Shown piece after piece: positions 27,648 to 38,678 of a stretch of DNA of 64,000 bases. The position numbers and the translations under genes are program-made. The notes beneath the pieces are model-generated. The model worked only from the letters and a program-made list of their open reading frames with translations, made no database searches and was not told the origin of the DNA. The number at the start of each line of letters is the position of its first letter. Position 1 is the stretch's first letter. Source of the DNA: Lysobacter antibioticus (GTDB lineage Bacteria > Pseudomonadota > Gammaproteobacteria > Xanthomonadales > Xanthomonadaceae); assembly GCF_000731095.1 (NCBI RefSeq), contig NZ_JMTZ01000014.1, positions 1 to 64,000 of the forward strand, given 5' to 3'.

Positions 27648-28976
27648 TCAAGACGCCAGCGGATACAAGGCCAGTGCCAGCGATGCGAACATCAGCACCA
27701 GCGAAATCAGCACCGCCCATTTCAGGGTGAAGCGTTGGTGGTCGGCGAAATCGACGTTGGCCATGCCGACCAGCAGATAGGTCGACGGCACCAGCGGGCT
27801 CAGCAGATGCACCGGTTGGCCGGCGAGCGAGGCGCGGGCCATCTCGACCGGCGTGATGCCGTAATGGCCGGCGGCTTCCGACAGGATCGGCAGCACGCCG
27901 AAGTAGAAGGCGTCGTTGGACATGAAGAAGGTGAACGGCATGCTTGCGATCGCCGTGATCACTGCCAAATACGGGCCCCAGGCGTCGGGAATCACCGCCA
28001 GGAAGCTGCGCGACATCGCCTCGACCATGCCGGTGTTGGACAGGATGCCGGTGAAGATGCCGGCGGCGAAGATCAGCGACACTACCGCGAGTACGTTGCC
28101 GGCATGGTTGCCGATGCGGCGGCGTTGTTCGGCGAGGTCGGGGTAGTTGATCACCAGCGCCAGGGCGAAGCCGATCATGAACAACACCGGCAACGGCAGC
28201 ACGCCGAGCACCAACGCGGTCATCAGCGCGAGCGTCAGCGCGGCGTTGATCCACAGCAGCTTCGGGCGCTTGGTGTCTTCGCTGTCGGCCAGGGTCGGCA
28301 GGTTGTCGCTGGCGGTGTCGAGGTCGGGGTTCCAGTCGGCGGCATGGCCGTCCAAGGTGACGATGCCGAGGCGCTTGCGCTCGCGCAGGCCGAGGTACCA
28401 GGCCAGCAGCAGGATACCGACCAGGGCCACCGCCATCGCCGGCACCAGCGGCACGAACACGTCGCTCGGGTCGACGTGCAAGGCGGTCGCCGCACGTGCG
28501 GTCGGGCCGCCCCACGGGGTCAGGTTCATCACCCCGCCGGCGAGGATGGTCACGCAGGTCAGGTTGAGCGCGTTCATGCGCAGGCGCTGGAACAACGGCA
28601 GCATCGCCGACACGGTGATCATGTAGGTGGTCGAGCCGTCGCCGTCGAGCGAGATCAGCATCGCCAGCACCGCGGTGCCGACCACGATCTTGACCGGGTC
28701 GCCCTTGACCAGCTTGAGGATGCGCTTGACCACCGGGTCGAACAGGCCGGCGTCGATCATCACCCCGAAGTAGAGGATCGCGAACATCAGCATCACGCCG
28801 GTCGGCGCGATCTTCTTGATGCCCTCGATCATCATCTCGCCGATGTCGTTCCTGAAGCCGCCGACGAGGGCGAACAGGATCGGGATCACGATCAGAGCCA
28901 CCAGCGGCGACATCCGCTTGCTCATGATCAGGTACATGAAAGTCAGGACCATGCCGAAGCCGAGTGCGGTCAACAT
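27648..28976 (-). CDS. CitMHS family citrate-metal/proton symporter
   Basis: The 442-aa membrane protein has 11-12 predicted helices. It matches the CitMHS family, which takes up citrate complexed with divalent metal. Signature segments are AMLISLDGDGSTTYMITVSA, GGVMNLTPWGGPTARAA and SNDAFYFGVLPILSE. A hydrophilic loop at about residues 210-245 is the central cytoplasmic region. GGAG precedes ATG 28976. It lies in one direction with the OprP-like porin and is next to a TctDE-like two-component system, which together suggest inducible tricarboxylate uptake. Confidence 0.9.
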   Translation of the reverse strand: MLTALGFGMVLTFMYLIMSKRMSPLVALIVIPILFALVGGFRNDIGEMMIEGIKKIAPTGVMLMFAILYFGVMIDAGLFDPVVKRILKLVKGDPVKIVVGTAVLAMLISLDGDGSTTYMITVSAMLPLFQRLRMNALNLTCVTILAGGVMNLTPWGGPTARAATALHVDPSDVFVPLVPAMAVALVGILLLAWYLGLRERKRLGIVTLDGHAADWNPDLDTASDNLPTLADSEDTKRPKLLWINAALTLALMTALVLGVLPLPVLFMIGFALALVINYPDLAEQRRRIGNHAGNVLAVVSLIFAAGIFTGILSNTGMVEAMSRSFLAVIPDAWGPYLAVITAIASMPFTFFMSNDAFYFGVLPILSEAAGHYGITPVEMARASLAGQPVHLLSPLVPSTYLLVGMANVDFADHQRFTLKWAVLISLVLMFASLALALYPLAS

Positions 28977-29000
28977 GAGGGACTCCGTTGGGGCGAGCAG

Positions 29001-29074
29001 TGAGATGGGAGAAGTGAGGAGTGAGAGAGGGCGAAAGCGGAGTGTTTTTACTCACTCCTCGCTTCTCACTCCTG
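29001..29074. repeat. GTGAGGAGTGAG inverted repeat element
   Basis: The left arm near 29008-29026 and the right arm at 29051-29074 (CTCACTCCTCGCTTCTCACTCC) form a long hairpin between the porin and transporter genes. The right arm stops two bases before the porin stop codon on the minus strand, so it may act as a terminator or processing site for the porin mRNA. Confidence 0.6.
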
Positions 29075-29076
29075 CT

Positions 29077-30261
29077 TTAGAAGTCGTACTGAAACCGCCC
29101 GGTCAACGCGCGGGTGCGGTCGAGCGTGCGATCGGCCAGACGGTCGCGGTTGCGGCTTTCGATCCAGTCGAGCATGAAGCGCAGGTTCGAGCGCAGGTGC
29201 CAGTTGACCCCGACGCTCGCCTGTTCCATCGACACGTCGCTGAAGTTGCCGCGGCCGGCGAGGTGCTGCTTGCCGCGGATCGTGTCGTAGCGCAGCGCGA
29301 CCTGCCACGCGCCGCTGCTGCGCGCCGGCTTGACCCGGGCGAAGCGGCCGGTCTTGCTGTCGTAGGGCATCGATTCGCCGGTCAGGAACCAGCCGACCAG
29401 GCCATAGGCCGAACGGATTTGGCCGCGCTGGCTGCCGTCGTCGAAGTTGGCGCCGCCGAGTTCGGACTGCAGATATAACGGCCCGTGGGCGAGGCCGAAC
29501 TCGAGCGAGTACTTGTCGACATCGGTGTCGAGCCCGCGATTGAAGTTGATCAAGGTCGCGCGGCTGTTGTCGGACAGATGCCCGGCCGGGCGCGGGGCGA
29601 TGCGCAGTGCATTGGCGCCGTCGCGGCCGGGATGGTCGTAGGCCTCGCGCGCCAGCGACAGGCCCAGGTGCAGGGTGCGTTCGTCGGCGTGCAGCGGCGT
29701 CCAGGTGCCGCGCGCGCCGACCGCTTGGCCCTTGACCTGCCACACGTCGATGTTTTCCAGGCTGTAGACGCTGCCGGCAACGGTGTAGTCCTCGCGCGCG
29801 GTGATCCATGCGGCGCCGAGCCGGTACAGCGGCGCGACCGAGCTGGCGAACATGCTGCGCTCCATGAACACGCCGTAGTTCGAGCTGATGCGGTCGTCGA
29901 GGGTGAAGTGCTGCTTGAACTGGCCCAGGGTCAGCTTGCCGGCCTTGAAGTCGCGGGTGACGTAGACGTCCTTGGCTTCGATGCTGTCCTTGGAAAAGTC
30001 GTCCTGCAGGCCGGCGAAGTCGCCTTCGATCTTGTAGCCCCAGCCGTAGAACTTGCCGGACACGTCGAGCCAGAGCCGACGCACCTCGGTGTCGTCGCGG
30101 TTGCGCAGGCCGCGCGCATCGTTGTCGAAATCGGCGAAGTCCCAATGCAGGCGGCCGCCGAGTTCGGCGGTGACCGGGCCGTCTTCGGCCAGGCATGGGG
30201 CGGCGAACAGGCACAGCGCGGCGCACGCGGCGGCGTGACGGAAAAGCACCATCGTAGGCAT
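29077..30261 (-). CDS. Phosphate/anion-selective porin, OprP/OprO family
   Basis: The 394-aa protein has a signal peptide (ALCLFAAPCLAE), alternating beta-strand segments and a C-terminal phenylalanine (GRFQYDF), as expected of an outer-membrane beta-barrel. LWLDVSGKFYGWGYKIEGDF and GQFKQHFTLDDRISS match OprP-like porins. The neighbouring CitMHS transporter and regulators suggest citrate or another organic anion as the passenger, by inference. ATG 30261 is chosen; ATG 30252 is an alternative. It is divergent from the response regulator across a 212-bp promoter region. Confidence 0.88.
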   Translation of the reverse strand: MPTMVLFRHAAACAALCLFAAPCLAEDGPVTAELGGRLHWDFADFDNDARGLRNRDDTEVRRLWLDVSGKFYGWGYKIEGDFAGLQDDFSKDSIEAKDVYVTRDFKAGKLTLGQFKQHFTLDDRISSNYGVFMERSMFASSVAPLYRLGAAWITAREDYTVAGSVYSLENIDVWQVKGQAVGARGTWTPLHADERTLHLGLSLAREAYDHPGRDGANALRIAPRPAGHLSDNSRATLINFNRGLDTDVDKYSLEFGLAHGPLYLQSELGGANFDDGSQRGQIRSAYGLVGWFLTGESMPYDSKTGRFARVKPARSSGAWQVALRYDTIRGKQHLAGRGNFSDVSMEQASVGVNWHLRSNLRFMLDWIESRNRDRLADRTLDRTRALTGRFQYDF

Positions 30262-30473
30262 CTCGTTTCCCTATTTTTCTGCCGTTTTTCGACGACAGGC
30301 GCGTATTCGTGCGCTTATAGTTGCTTCGGCCAGGACGGCCAGCCGCAACCCCTCGAGCGCAGGCTAGGCGGGCGAAGCTGTCATTGACCTGTCACTGGAC
30401 CTGCCATTGGAGCTGTCCCGCCGAGATCGGCCCGGCGGGACCCGACTTCGGCAACTGCAAGGGCCCCCGTTCG

Positions 30474-31181
30474 ATGCGCATTCTGTTAGTCGAGGACAAC
30501 GCGGACCTGGCCGACGCCATCGTCAGGCGGATGCGTCGCGACGGCCACGCGGTGGACTGGCAGTCCGACGGCATCGCCGCGGCCAGTGTGCTTCGCTACC
30601 AGGCCTTCGACCTGATCGTGCTCGACATCGGCCTGCCGCGGCTCAACGGCCTCAGCCTGCTGGCCGGCTTGCGCGAACGCGGCGACACCACGCCGGTGTT
30701 GATGCTGACTGCGCGCGACGGTATCGAGGACCGGGTCAAGGCACTCGACGTCGGCGCCGACGACTACCTCGGCAAGCCCTTCGATTTCCGCGAATTCGAA
30801 GCCCGCTGCCGGGTGCTGCTGCGGCGCAATCAAGGCCGCGCCGCCGGTGTGATCCAGGTCGGCAGCTTGGCCTTCGACAGCGCCGCGCATCGGGTCACCC
30901 TCGACGGCGAGCCGATCGAAGTGCCGAACCGCGAGTTCCGCCTGCTCGAAATCCTGATCGGCAAGCTCGGCCAGGTGGTCAGCAAGGACGAGATCGGCAA
31001 CGGCCTGTTCGGTTTCGACGACGAGGCCGGGCCGAACGCGATCGAGCTGTACGTCGGCCGCCTGCGCAAACGTCTCGCCGCCGCGCCCTTGCGCATCCTC
31101 ACCGTGCGCGGTGTCGGCTACATGCTCGAAGCGGCCGCGCCGGCCGCCGGGCAGGCCGGCGCGGAGCCGCTCGATGCTTGA
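30474..31181 (+). CDS. TctD-like response regulator (OmpR/PhoB family)
   Basis: The 235-aa protein has a receiver domain with phospho-acceptor Asp51 and Lys101 (LGKPF). The OmpR-type winged helix spans about residues 125-220 and ends RLRKRLAAAPLRILTVRGVGYML. ATG 30474 begins MRILLVEDNADLAD. The histidine kinase start overlaps its end by eight bases. It probably activates the divergent porin-transporter operon in response to tricarboxylates, as TctD does; this rests on gene context. Confidence 0.92.
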   Translation: MRILLVEDNADLADAIVRRMRRDGHAVDWQSDGIAAASVLRYQAFDLIVLDIGLPRLNGLSLLAGLRERGDTTPVLMLTARDGIEDRVKALDVGADDYLGKPFDFREFEARCRVLLRRNQGRAAGVIQVGSLAFDSAAHRVTLDGEPIEVPNREFRLLEILIGKLGQVVSKDEIGNGLFGFDDEAGPNAIELYVGRLRKRLAAAPLRILTVRGVGYMLEAAAPAAGQAGAEPLDA

Positions 31182-32601
31182 GCCCGCGCGCACTTCGCCG
31201 GCGCGGCACGGTTCGATCCGCCGCACCTTGTTGGTTTATCTCGGCGTCTTGTCGTTGATCGGCGCGGTGCTGCTGTTCGTCGCCGCGCGCAGCTACGGCC
31301 GCGCCGCCGCCGACCGTTCCTACGATCACCTGCTGATTGCGTCGGCCTTGTCGATCGCCGACAGCGTGGCCCTGGTCGACGGCCAGTGGCAGGTCGATCT
31401 GCCGTACGCCGCGCTCGACCTGTTGGCGATGGCGCCCGAAGACCGGGTGTTCTACCGCGTCGCCAGCCGCGAAGGCGCGACCATCACCGGCTACGACGAC
31501 CTGCCGGTGCCGCCGTCGCCGCCGCGCGACGGTCAGCCGCGTTTGTTCGATGCGCTGTATCGCGGCGAACCCACCCGCTTCGTCGCGGTCTCGCGCTGGG
31601 TCGCCGGACCGGCCACGCAAGGGCAGGCGATCGTCCAGGTCGGCCAGACCCGCATCGCCCGCGAGGCGCTGGCCGACGATGTGGTGCTGCGCGCCCTGGT
31701 CGCCATCGTGGTGCTGTCGTTCGCGGCCCTGGCCCTGGTGGGGATCGGCGTGCATCGCGCGCTGCGGCCTTTGCAGAAGCTCGAACGCGATCTGTCGCTG
31801 CGCGAACCCTCCGACCTCAAGCCGGTCGCCGGCGAGGTGCCGCTGGAACTCGACCAACTGGTCGGCGCCTTGAACCGCTTCATGGCGCGGCTGTCGGCGA
31901 GCAACGAGACCCTGCGCGCGTTCATGGCCGACGCCGCGCACCAGATGCGCACGCCGCTGGCGGCCTTGCGCGCCCAGGCCCAGCTCGCCCTCGACGAGGA
32001 CGACCCGGCCGAGCAGCGCCGCAGCCTGGTCACCATCGAACGCAACGCCAGCCACATGAGCCGGTTGCTCAACCAGTTGCTCAGCGACGCCAGCGCAATC
32101 CACCGCTCGCACCTGCAGCAGTTCGAGACCGTCGATCTGGCCGAGTTGCTGCATCAAGCGCTGTACGAATCGATCCCGCAATCGGGCCCGCGCCCCGACG
32201 TGCGCCTGGCCGCGACCCAGGGCCCGGTGCTGGTGCGCGGCGATGCCTTGCTGCTGCGCGAAGCGATCAAGAACCTGATCGACAACGCGCTCAAGCACGG
32301 CCAGCCGCGGCCCGGCAGCGAAGGCGGGCCGCTGCAGATCGCCCTGACCGTGGCCGAAGGCGAGGGCGCCTCGACCGCAGTGTTGACCGTGGCCGACCAC
32401 GGCCCCGGCATCGCCCCGGCCGACGCGCAGACCGTGTTCGAGCGCTTCGCCCGCGGCCACAATGCCGCCGCCGGCGGCGCCGGGCTGGGCCTGGCGATCG
32501 TCAAGCGCATCGTCGACAGCCACGGCGGCCGCATCGATCTGTCCAACCGCGTCGGCGGCGGGTTAGTGGTGACGTTGCGACTGCCGAGGAGCATGGTTTG
32601 A
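31174..32601 (+). CDS. TctE-like sensor histidine kinase
   Basis: The 475-aa protein has a first transmembrane helix (about residues 17-37). A periplasmic 2CSK_N-type sensor domain (about 40-165) follows, then a second helix (170-192), a linker, HisKA with phospho-acceptor His256 (DAAHQMRTPL), and HATPase_c (NLIDNALKHG, ADHGPGIAP, GGAGLGLAIVKRI). The 2CSK_N domain is typical of TctE-type tricarboxylate sensors. Its start overlaps the regulator gene. Its last codons are contained in a tandem repeat that runs into the next gene. Confidence 0.92.
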   Translation: MLEPARTSPARHGSIRRTLLVYLGVLSLIGAVLLFVAARSYGRAAADRSYDHLLIASALSIADSVALVDGQWQVDLPYAALDLLAMAPEDRVFYRVASREGATITGYDDLPVPPSPPRDGQPRLFDALYRGEPTRFVAVSRWVAGPATQGQAIVQVGQTRIAREALADDVVLRALVAIVVLSFAALALVGIGVHRALRPLQKLERDLSLREPSDLKPVAGEVPLELDQLVGALNRFMARLSASNETLRAFMADAAHQMRTPLAALRAQAQLALDEDDPAEQRRSLVTIERNASHMSRLLNQLLSDASAIHRSHLQQFETVDLAELLHQALYESIPQSGPRPDVRLAATQGPVLVRGDALLLREAIKNLIDNALKHGQPRPGSEGGPLQIALTVAEGEGASTAVLTVADHGPGIAPADAQTVFERFARGHNAAAGGAGLGLAIVKRIVDSHGGRIDLSNRVGGGLVVTLRLPRSMV

Positions 32602-33016
32602 AAAACGTGTACGGAAAAGTGAGGAGTGAGTGCAGAAAAGTGAGAAACGAGAAGAAGCGTTTCGGCGCTGTGCGCTGCTTTTGCCTTTACTCATTTCTCA
32701 CTCTTCTCTACTCGTTCTTCGCTCCTGCCGAGGAGCATGGTTTGAAAAACGAGTTCGGAAAAGTGAGAAACGAGAAGGTGCGCCCAGATTCGCGCTATGG
32801 CGCGGCGTTTTGCCTTTGCCTTTACTCGTTCCTCACTCTTCTCAACTCGTTCCTCGCTCCTGCCGAGGAGCGCGGTTTGAAAAACGAGTACGGGCAGATG
32901 AGAAATGAGTTCAGAAAAGTGAGAAATGAGAAGAAGCGCCATGCCTCGCGCTATAGCGCCGCGCTTTGCTTTTGCCTTTACTCATTCCTCACTCTTCTCA
33001 ACTCGTTCCTCGCTCC
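32581..33016. repeat. Triplicated ~140-bp tandem repeat spanning kinase 3' end and solute-binding protein 5' end
   Basis: Three direct copies begin with CTGCCGAGGAGC..GGTTTGA at 32581, 32725 and 32860 (lengths 144, 135 and 157). The first copy starts inside the kinase gene and contains its stop. Each copy includes a GTGAGAAA..GAGAAG arm and a CTTTACTC..TTCCTCACTC arm, so it carries the GTGAGGAGTGAG repeat family. The third copy reads in frame into the solute-binding protein and supplies its signal peptide. The third also holds an extra ATGAGTTCAGAAAAGT block. Confidence 0.8.
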
Positions 33017-34058
33017 AGCCCACGCCGCGCCCGGTGACGTGCGCCTGTTCAAGGCGCCGCAGACGCGCAACGCGCAACTGCGCATCCACGGCTCGACCGA
33101 CATCGAGAACTTCGCCGCGGTCATCGCCGACTACCAACGCCTGCATCCGGGCACCGAGGTCGAGTATTCCGACCTCGTCGCCCAGGACATCTACACCCGC
33201 CACCTCGCCGCCGGCCGCGGCCGTGTCGCTGACCTGCTGATCAGCAGCGGCATGGACCTGCAGACCAAGCTGGCCAACGACGGCCACGCGCTCGCCCACC
33301 GTTCGCCGGCCACGGTCGGCCTGCCGGCGTGGTCGCACTGGCGTCACGAAGCCTTCGGCATCAGCTACGAACCCATCGTCATCGTCTACAACAAGCGCCT
33401 GCTGCCGGCGGCGCGCGTGCCGCATACGCGCCGGCAACTGCTCGCGCTGCTGCGCGACCCGGCCGCGCCGCTGGCCGGCCGGGTCGGCACCTACGACGTC
33501 GCCCGCAGCAGCGTCGGCTATCTGCTCGCGACCCAGGATCACCAGCTCGGCAGCATGGCCGGCGCCTTGCAGGCCGCGCTCGGCGACAACCGCGTGCGCC
33601 TGGAAGAACGCACCGGCGCCTTGCTCGACCGCGTGACCCGCGGCGAACTCGCCCTGGCCTACAACGTGCTCGGCTCCTACGCCCAGGCCCGCATCGACGC
33701 CGGCGCGCCGCTCGGCATCGTCCTGCCCGAGGACTACACCCTGGTCCTGCTGCGCACCGCGCTGATTCCGCGCACCGCGCCGAACGCGGCCGAGGCCGGG
33801 CGCTTCCTCGATTACCTGTTGTCGCCGCGCGGCCAGGCCATGCTGGCCCAGCAGGTCGGCCTGCAGCCGATCCGCGCCGCCAACGGTGCGCCGCTCTCGC
33901 CGCATGCGCGCGACGGCGCACGGGTGCGTGCCCTGCGCCCGATCCCGCTGGGGCCGGGCCTGCTGGTGTACCTGGACGCGCTGAAGCGCCGCCAGTTCCT
34001 CGAGGCCTGGCGCAGCACGGTCCAGCCCGAGCGCAAGGCGGCCGCCGATGCGCCGTGA
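32898..34058 (+). CDS. ABC-type or TctC-like periplasmic solute-binding protein
   Basis: The 386-aa protein resembles type 2 periplasmic binding proteins: AQLRIHGSTDIENFAAVIADY, then SYEPIVIVYNKRLLP, YNVLGSYAQARIDAG and DYLLSPRGQAML. Its signal peptide lies inside the third copy of the tandem repeat, with a basic n-region, a hydrophobic stretch LYSFLTLLNSFLA and cleavage after APAHA. The start is uncertain: ATG 32898 is chosen, GTG 32919 is in frame, and neither has a strong ribosome site. The ligand is unknown; it may feed the adjacent TctE-like sensor. Confidence 0.8.
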   Translation: MRNEFRKVRNEKKRHASRYSAALCFCLYSFLTLLNSFLAPAHAAPGDVRLFKAPQTRNAQLRIHGSTDIENFAAVIADYQRLHPGTEVEYSDLVAQDIYTRHLAAGRGRVADLLISSGMDLQTKLANDGHALAHRSPATVGLPAWSHWRHEAFGISYEPIVIVYNKRLLPAARVPHTRRQLLALLRDPAAPLAGRVGTYDVARSSVGYLLATQDHQLGSMAGALQAALGDNRVRLEERTGALLDRVTRGELALAYNVLGSYAQARIDAGAPLGIVLPEDYTLVLLRTALIPRTAPNAAEAGRFLDYLLSPRGQAMLAQQVGLQPIRAANGAPLSPHARDGARVRALRPIPLGPGLLVYLDALKRRQFLEAWRSTVQPERKAAADAP

Positions 34059-34316
34059 TCGGGTTCGCCTTAAGCCGGCCGTTCTCAAGCCGGCCCATCC
34101 CGCACCGGCCCGCCCATACGCCGGCGTCGGTTCGGTGTCGCGGCCGATCGCCGCGGCCGGCCCGCGCCGGGTTCGGCAAAGCGCCCGCGCGGCGCTGCGG
34201 GTACAACTCCAAAGTACTAAGGCTTTCGCCACCGCGGTCGCGCGAATCCGCGTCGGCGATCCTTTAGACTGCAAGTCCACCTTTCCTCGCGCCCTTGCCA
34301 CGGCAGCCATTCCCTG

Positions 34317-36629
<2,313 letters not shown>

Positions 36630-36650
36630 GCCGCGTTTCGCGGTAACCGT

Positions 36651-36673
36651 CGGCTGCATCGATGATGCAGCCG
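36651..36673 (+). terminator. Hairpin after maeB
   Basis: A perfect 10-bp stem, CGGCTGCATC with GATGCAGCCG, has a 3-base loop and begins 22 bases after the maeB stop. There is no T-tract, so termination strength is uncertain. Confidence 0.5.
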
Positions 36674-36708
36674 GCGTCGCGGCATCGCGGTTTGCGTTGT
36701 CGTTGCGA

Positions 36709-36739
36709 GGTCGCGGTCGCGACTCACGTCGCTCCTACA
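36709..36739. repeat. REP-type palindrome
   Basis: A single REP copy ends GTCGCTCCTACA. It is the first element of a repeat-packed 450-bp gap between maeB and the LysR gene; four repeats from three families follow one another here and no gene is seen. Confidence 0.7.
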
Positions 36740-36794
36740 GGGGGCGCAACGCCGCGCCTGCCGCGCAACAAATTCCCCACGCATCCTCATGCCG

Positions 36795-36832
36795 CTCCCC
36801 CCTTTGGAAAAGGGGGCAGGGGGGATTTGCTT
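36795..36832. repeat. Copy of the CCCCCCTTT / AAATCCCCCC palindromic repeat
   Basis: CTCCCCCCTTTGG followed by AAAAGGGGGCAGG and GGGGATTTGC matches the facing copies at 25.05-25.20 kb. Confidence 0.65.
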
Positions 36833-36863
36833 CAGCGCTCCGTTTGCATCGGCAATTGATTTA

Positions 36864-36939
36864 CGCGGTCGCGGCTTGCGCCGTTCCTACCCCAAAGCCG
36901 CGCCAGCAAAGGGTAGGAGCGGCGCAAGCCGCGACCGCG
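36864..36939. repeat. Paired REP palindromes (BIME-like)
   Basis: Left copy 36864-36890 and inverted right copy 36913-36939 are separated by a 22-bp spacer containing AAAGCCGCGCCAGCAAAGG, close to the spacers at 39.1 and 40.0 kb. Confidence 0.8.
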
Positions 36940-37031
36940 AACCCGAACGCCAGCGGCGCAACATTCAATGCCCGCGTAGCCCCACGACAACACCTGCGCC
37001 CGCACCCACCCCCGATCACGACGCAGCAAAG

Positions 37032-37063
37032 CCCCTCTCCCGTTGACGGGAGAGGGGTGAGGG
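37032..37063. repeat. CCCTCTCCCG-CGGGAGAGGG palindromic repeat
   Basis: This second copy of the element seen at 17092-17128 lies just before the stop codon of the convergent LysR gene, where it could act as a terminator. Confidence 0.65.
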
Positions 37064-37083
37064 CCGAGCGCCGATCAACCGCC

Positions 37084-37980
37084 TCAGCCCAACTCAACCT
37101 CGCCCGGCAACCACTTCAACGCAAACTCCCGCAACAACTTCACCTTCGCCGAGCGCCGCAAATCCGGATGCGTCGCGAACCACAAATCCGCCCGCACCTG
37201 CGGCAACGGCGCCGAAATCCGCCGCACCGCCGGCGACGCATCGGCCAGATAACACGGCAACAGCGCCCGCCCCAACCCGGCCTCGCAGGCCGCCAACGCC
37301 GCCGGCAAGGTATTGACCCGCATCGCGATGCGCTCGGCCGGCACCCGGTCGCTCAACCACTGCGCCGACGACAGATGCGCCAGGCTCTCATCGAGCGCGA
37401 CCCAATGGCCCTGCGTCAACGCCGCTTCGTCGAGCGTCGTCTTGCCACGCCCGCCGCCGCGCCCGGCCGCCGCATAGGCCGCGATCGAAATCGCCGCGAC
37501 CTTGCGCGAGGACAAACCTTCCGGCGGCAACACGCTCGCCCGCAGCGCCACATCGGCATCCTGCTGCTGCAGGGTCAAGAACGCATTGGCCACGACCAGG
37601 TCGCAACGCAGCCCCGGCTGCTCGGCCCGAAACGCCGCGCACATGCGCGCCGCCACCGGTGCCAGGGTGTCCGGCAGAGTGATACGTATGCGCCCCTCGG
37701 TGCGTGCATCGCGCCCGGCGAGTTCGCGCTGCAAGCGCTCGGTTTCGGCGAGCACGCGTTGCGCGCTGGCGATGGTCAACTCGCCGGCATCGGTCGGCGT
37801 ATAGCCGCGGCGGCTGCGCCGGAACAGCGCCGCGCCGACCCGCGCCTCGACTGCGGCCAGGCGCCGGAACGCACTCGAATGGTCCAGCGCCAAGGCCTTG
37901 GCCGCGCCGGTCAGGCTGCCGTGCGCGCCGATCGCGCGCACCAGTTCCAGGTCGTCCAGGCTCAATCGTTCGTGTCGCAT
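37084..37980 (-). CDS. LysR-family transcriptional regulator
   Basis: The 298-aa protein has an N-terminal winged helix (LDDLELVRAIGAHGSLTGAA, about residues 6-65) and an effector-binding domain. ATG 37980 fits the family; the frame extends to a TTG six bases earlier. It is divergent from a glutathione S-transferase and SMR transporter operon, with only 83 bp between, so it most likely controls that pair. The inducer is unknown. RGGGRGKTTLDEAAL is an unusual Gly/Arg-rich stretch in the effector domain. Confidence 0.9.
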   Translation of the reverse strand: MRHERLSLDDLELVRAIGAHGSLTGAAKALALDHSSAFRRLAAVEARVGAALFRRSRRGYTPTDAGELTIASAQRVLAETERLQRELAGRDARTEGRIRITLPDTLAPVAARMCAAFRAEQPGLRCDLVVANAFLTLQQQDADVALRASVLPPEGLSSRKVAAISIAAYAAAGRGGGRGKTTLDEAALTQGHWVALDESLAHLSSAQWLSDRVPAERIAMRVNTLPAALAACEAGLGRALLPCYLADASPAVRRISAPLPQVRADLWFATHPDLRRSAKVKLLREFALKWLPGEVELG

Positions 37981-38063
37981 GTGCAAGCAATCCTTGTCGG
38001 TTCGCCGTGTTGGCGCGGCGTCGGGGTGCGCGGAAAGTATCGGCTTCCCGACTGGAGTACGCC

Positions 38064-38678
38064 ATGAAGCTCTACTACACCCCCAGCACCTGCTCGTTCG
38101 CCCCGCACATCGTCATCCGCGAACTCGGCCTCGACGCCGAACTGCGCCGCGTGCGCCTCGGCGCCGAACCCCTGGTCGTCGCCGAAGGCCGCGACTTCCG
38201 CGAACTCAACCCGCTCGGCTACGTGCCGCTGCTCGAACTCGACGACGGCCGTGTGCTGACCGAAGGCGTGGCGATGCTGCTGCACCTGGCCGATCTGAAA
38301 CCCGAAGCCGGCCTCGCCCCCGCGGCGGGCACGCCCGAGCGCGACGAACTGCACCGCTGGTTGAACTTCATCAGCTCGGAACTGCACAAGACCTTCAGCC
38401 CCTGGCTGTTCCACCCCGAATACGGCGAACAAGCCGCCAACGTCGCACGCGAACGCCTGGCCAAGCGCCTGGCCGTGGTCGAGCGCCACCTCGCCGACCG
38501 CGACTACCTGCTCGGCGAACGTTTCAGCGTCGCCGATGCCTACTTGTTCACCATCGCCGACTGGACCCGCCCGCTGAAGATCGCGCTCGACCCGTACCCC
38601 GCCTTGGCCGCCTACCTCGAGCGCGTGCGCGCCCGCGACAGCGTCGCCGAAGCCCTGCGTCGCGAGAAAGCGCCATGA
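38064..38678 (+). CDS. gstA: Glutathione S-transferase, beta class
   Basis: The 204-aa protein begins MKLYYTPSTCSFAPHIVI, with Cys10 as in bacterial beta-class GSTs, which form a mixed disulfide with glutathione. NPLGYVPLLELDDGRVLTEG contains the cis-proline and the glutathione-binding region. The helical C-terminal domain includes LLGERFSVADAYLFT. GGAG precedes ATG 38064. The stop overlaps the start of the SMR transporter (ATGA). The divergent LysR gene probably regulates it. Confidence 0.92.
   Translation: MKLYYTPSTCSFAPHIVIRELGLDAELRRVRLGAEPLVVAEGRDFRELNPLGYVPLLELDDGRVLTEGVAMLLHLADLKPEAGLAPAAGTPERDELHRWLNFISSELHKTFSPWLFHPEYGEQAANVARERLAKRLAVVERHLADRDYLLGERFSVADAYLFTIADWTRPLKIALDPYPALAAYLERVRARDSVAEALRREKAP

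Noticed and set aside
31386-34058. 890-codon frame that crosses the kinase gene into the solute-binding protein
   Set aside because: Its first 400 codons are out of frame with the kinase domains. Only the part after the third tandem repeat has protein-like sequence.
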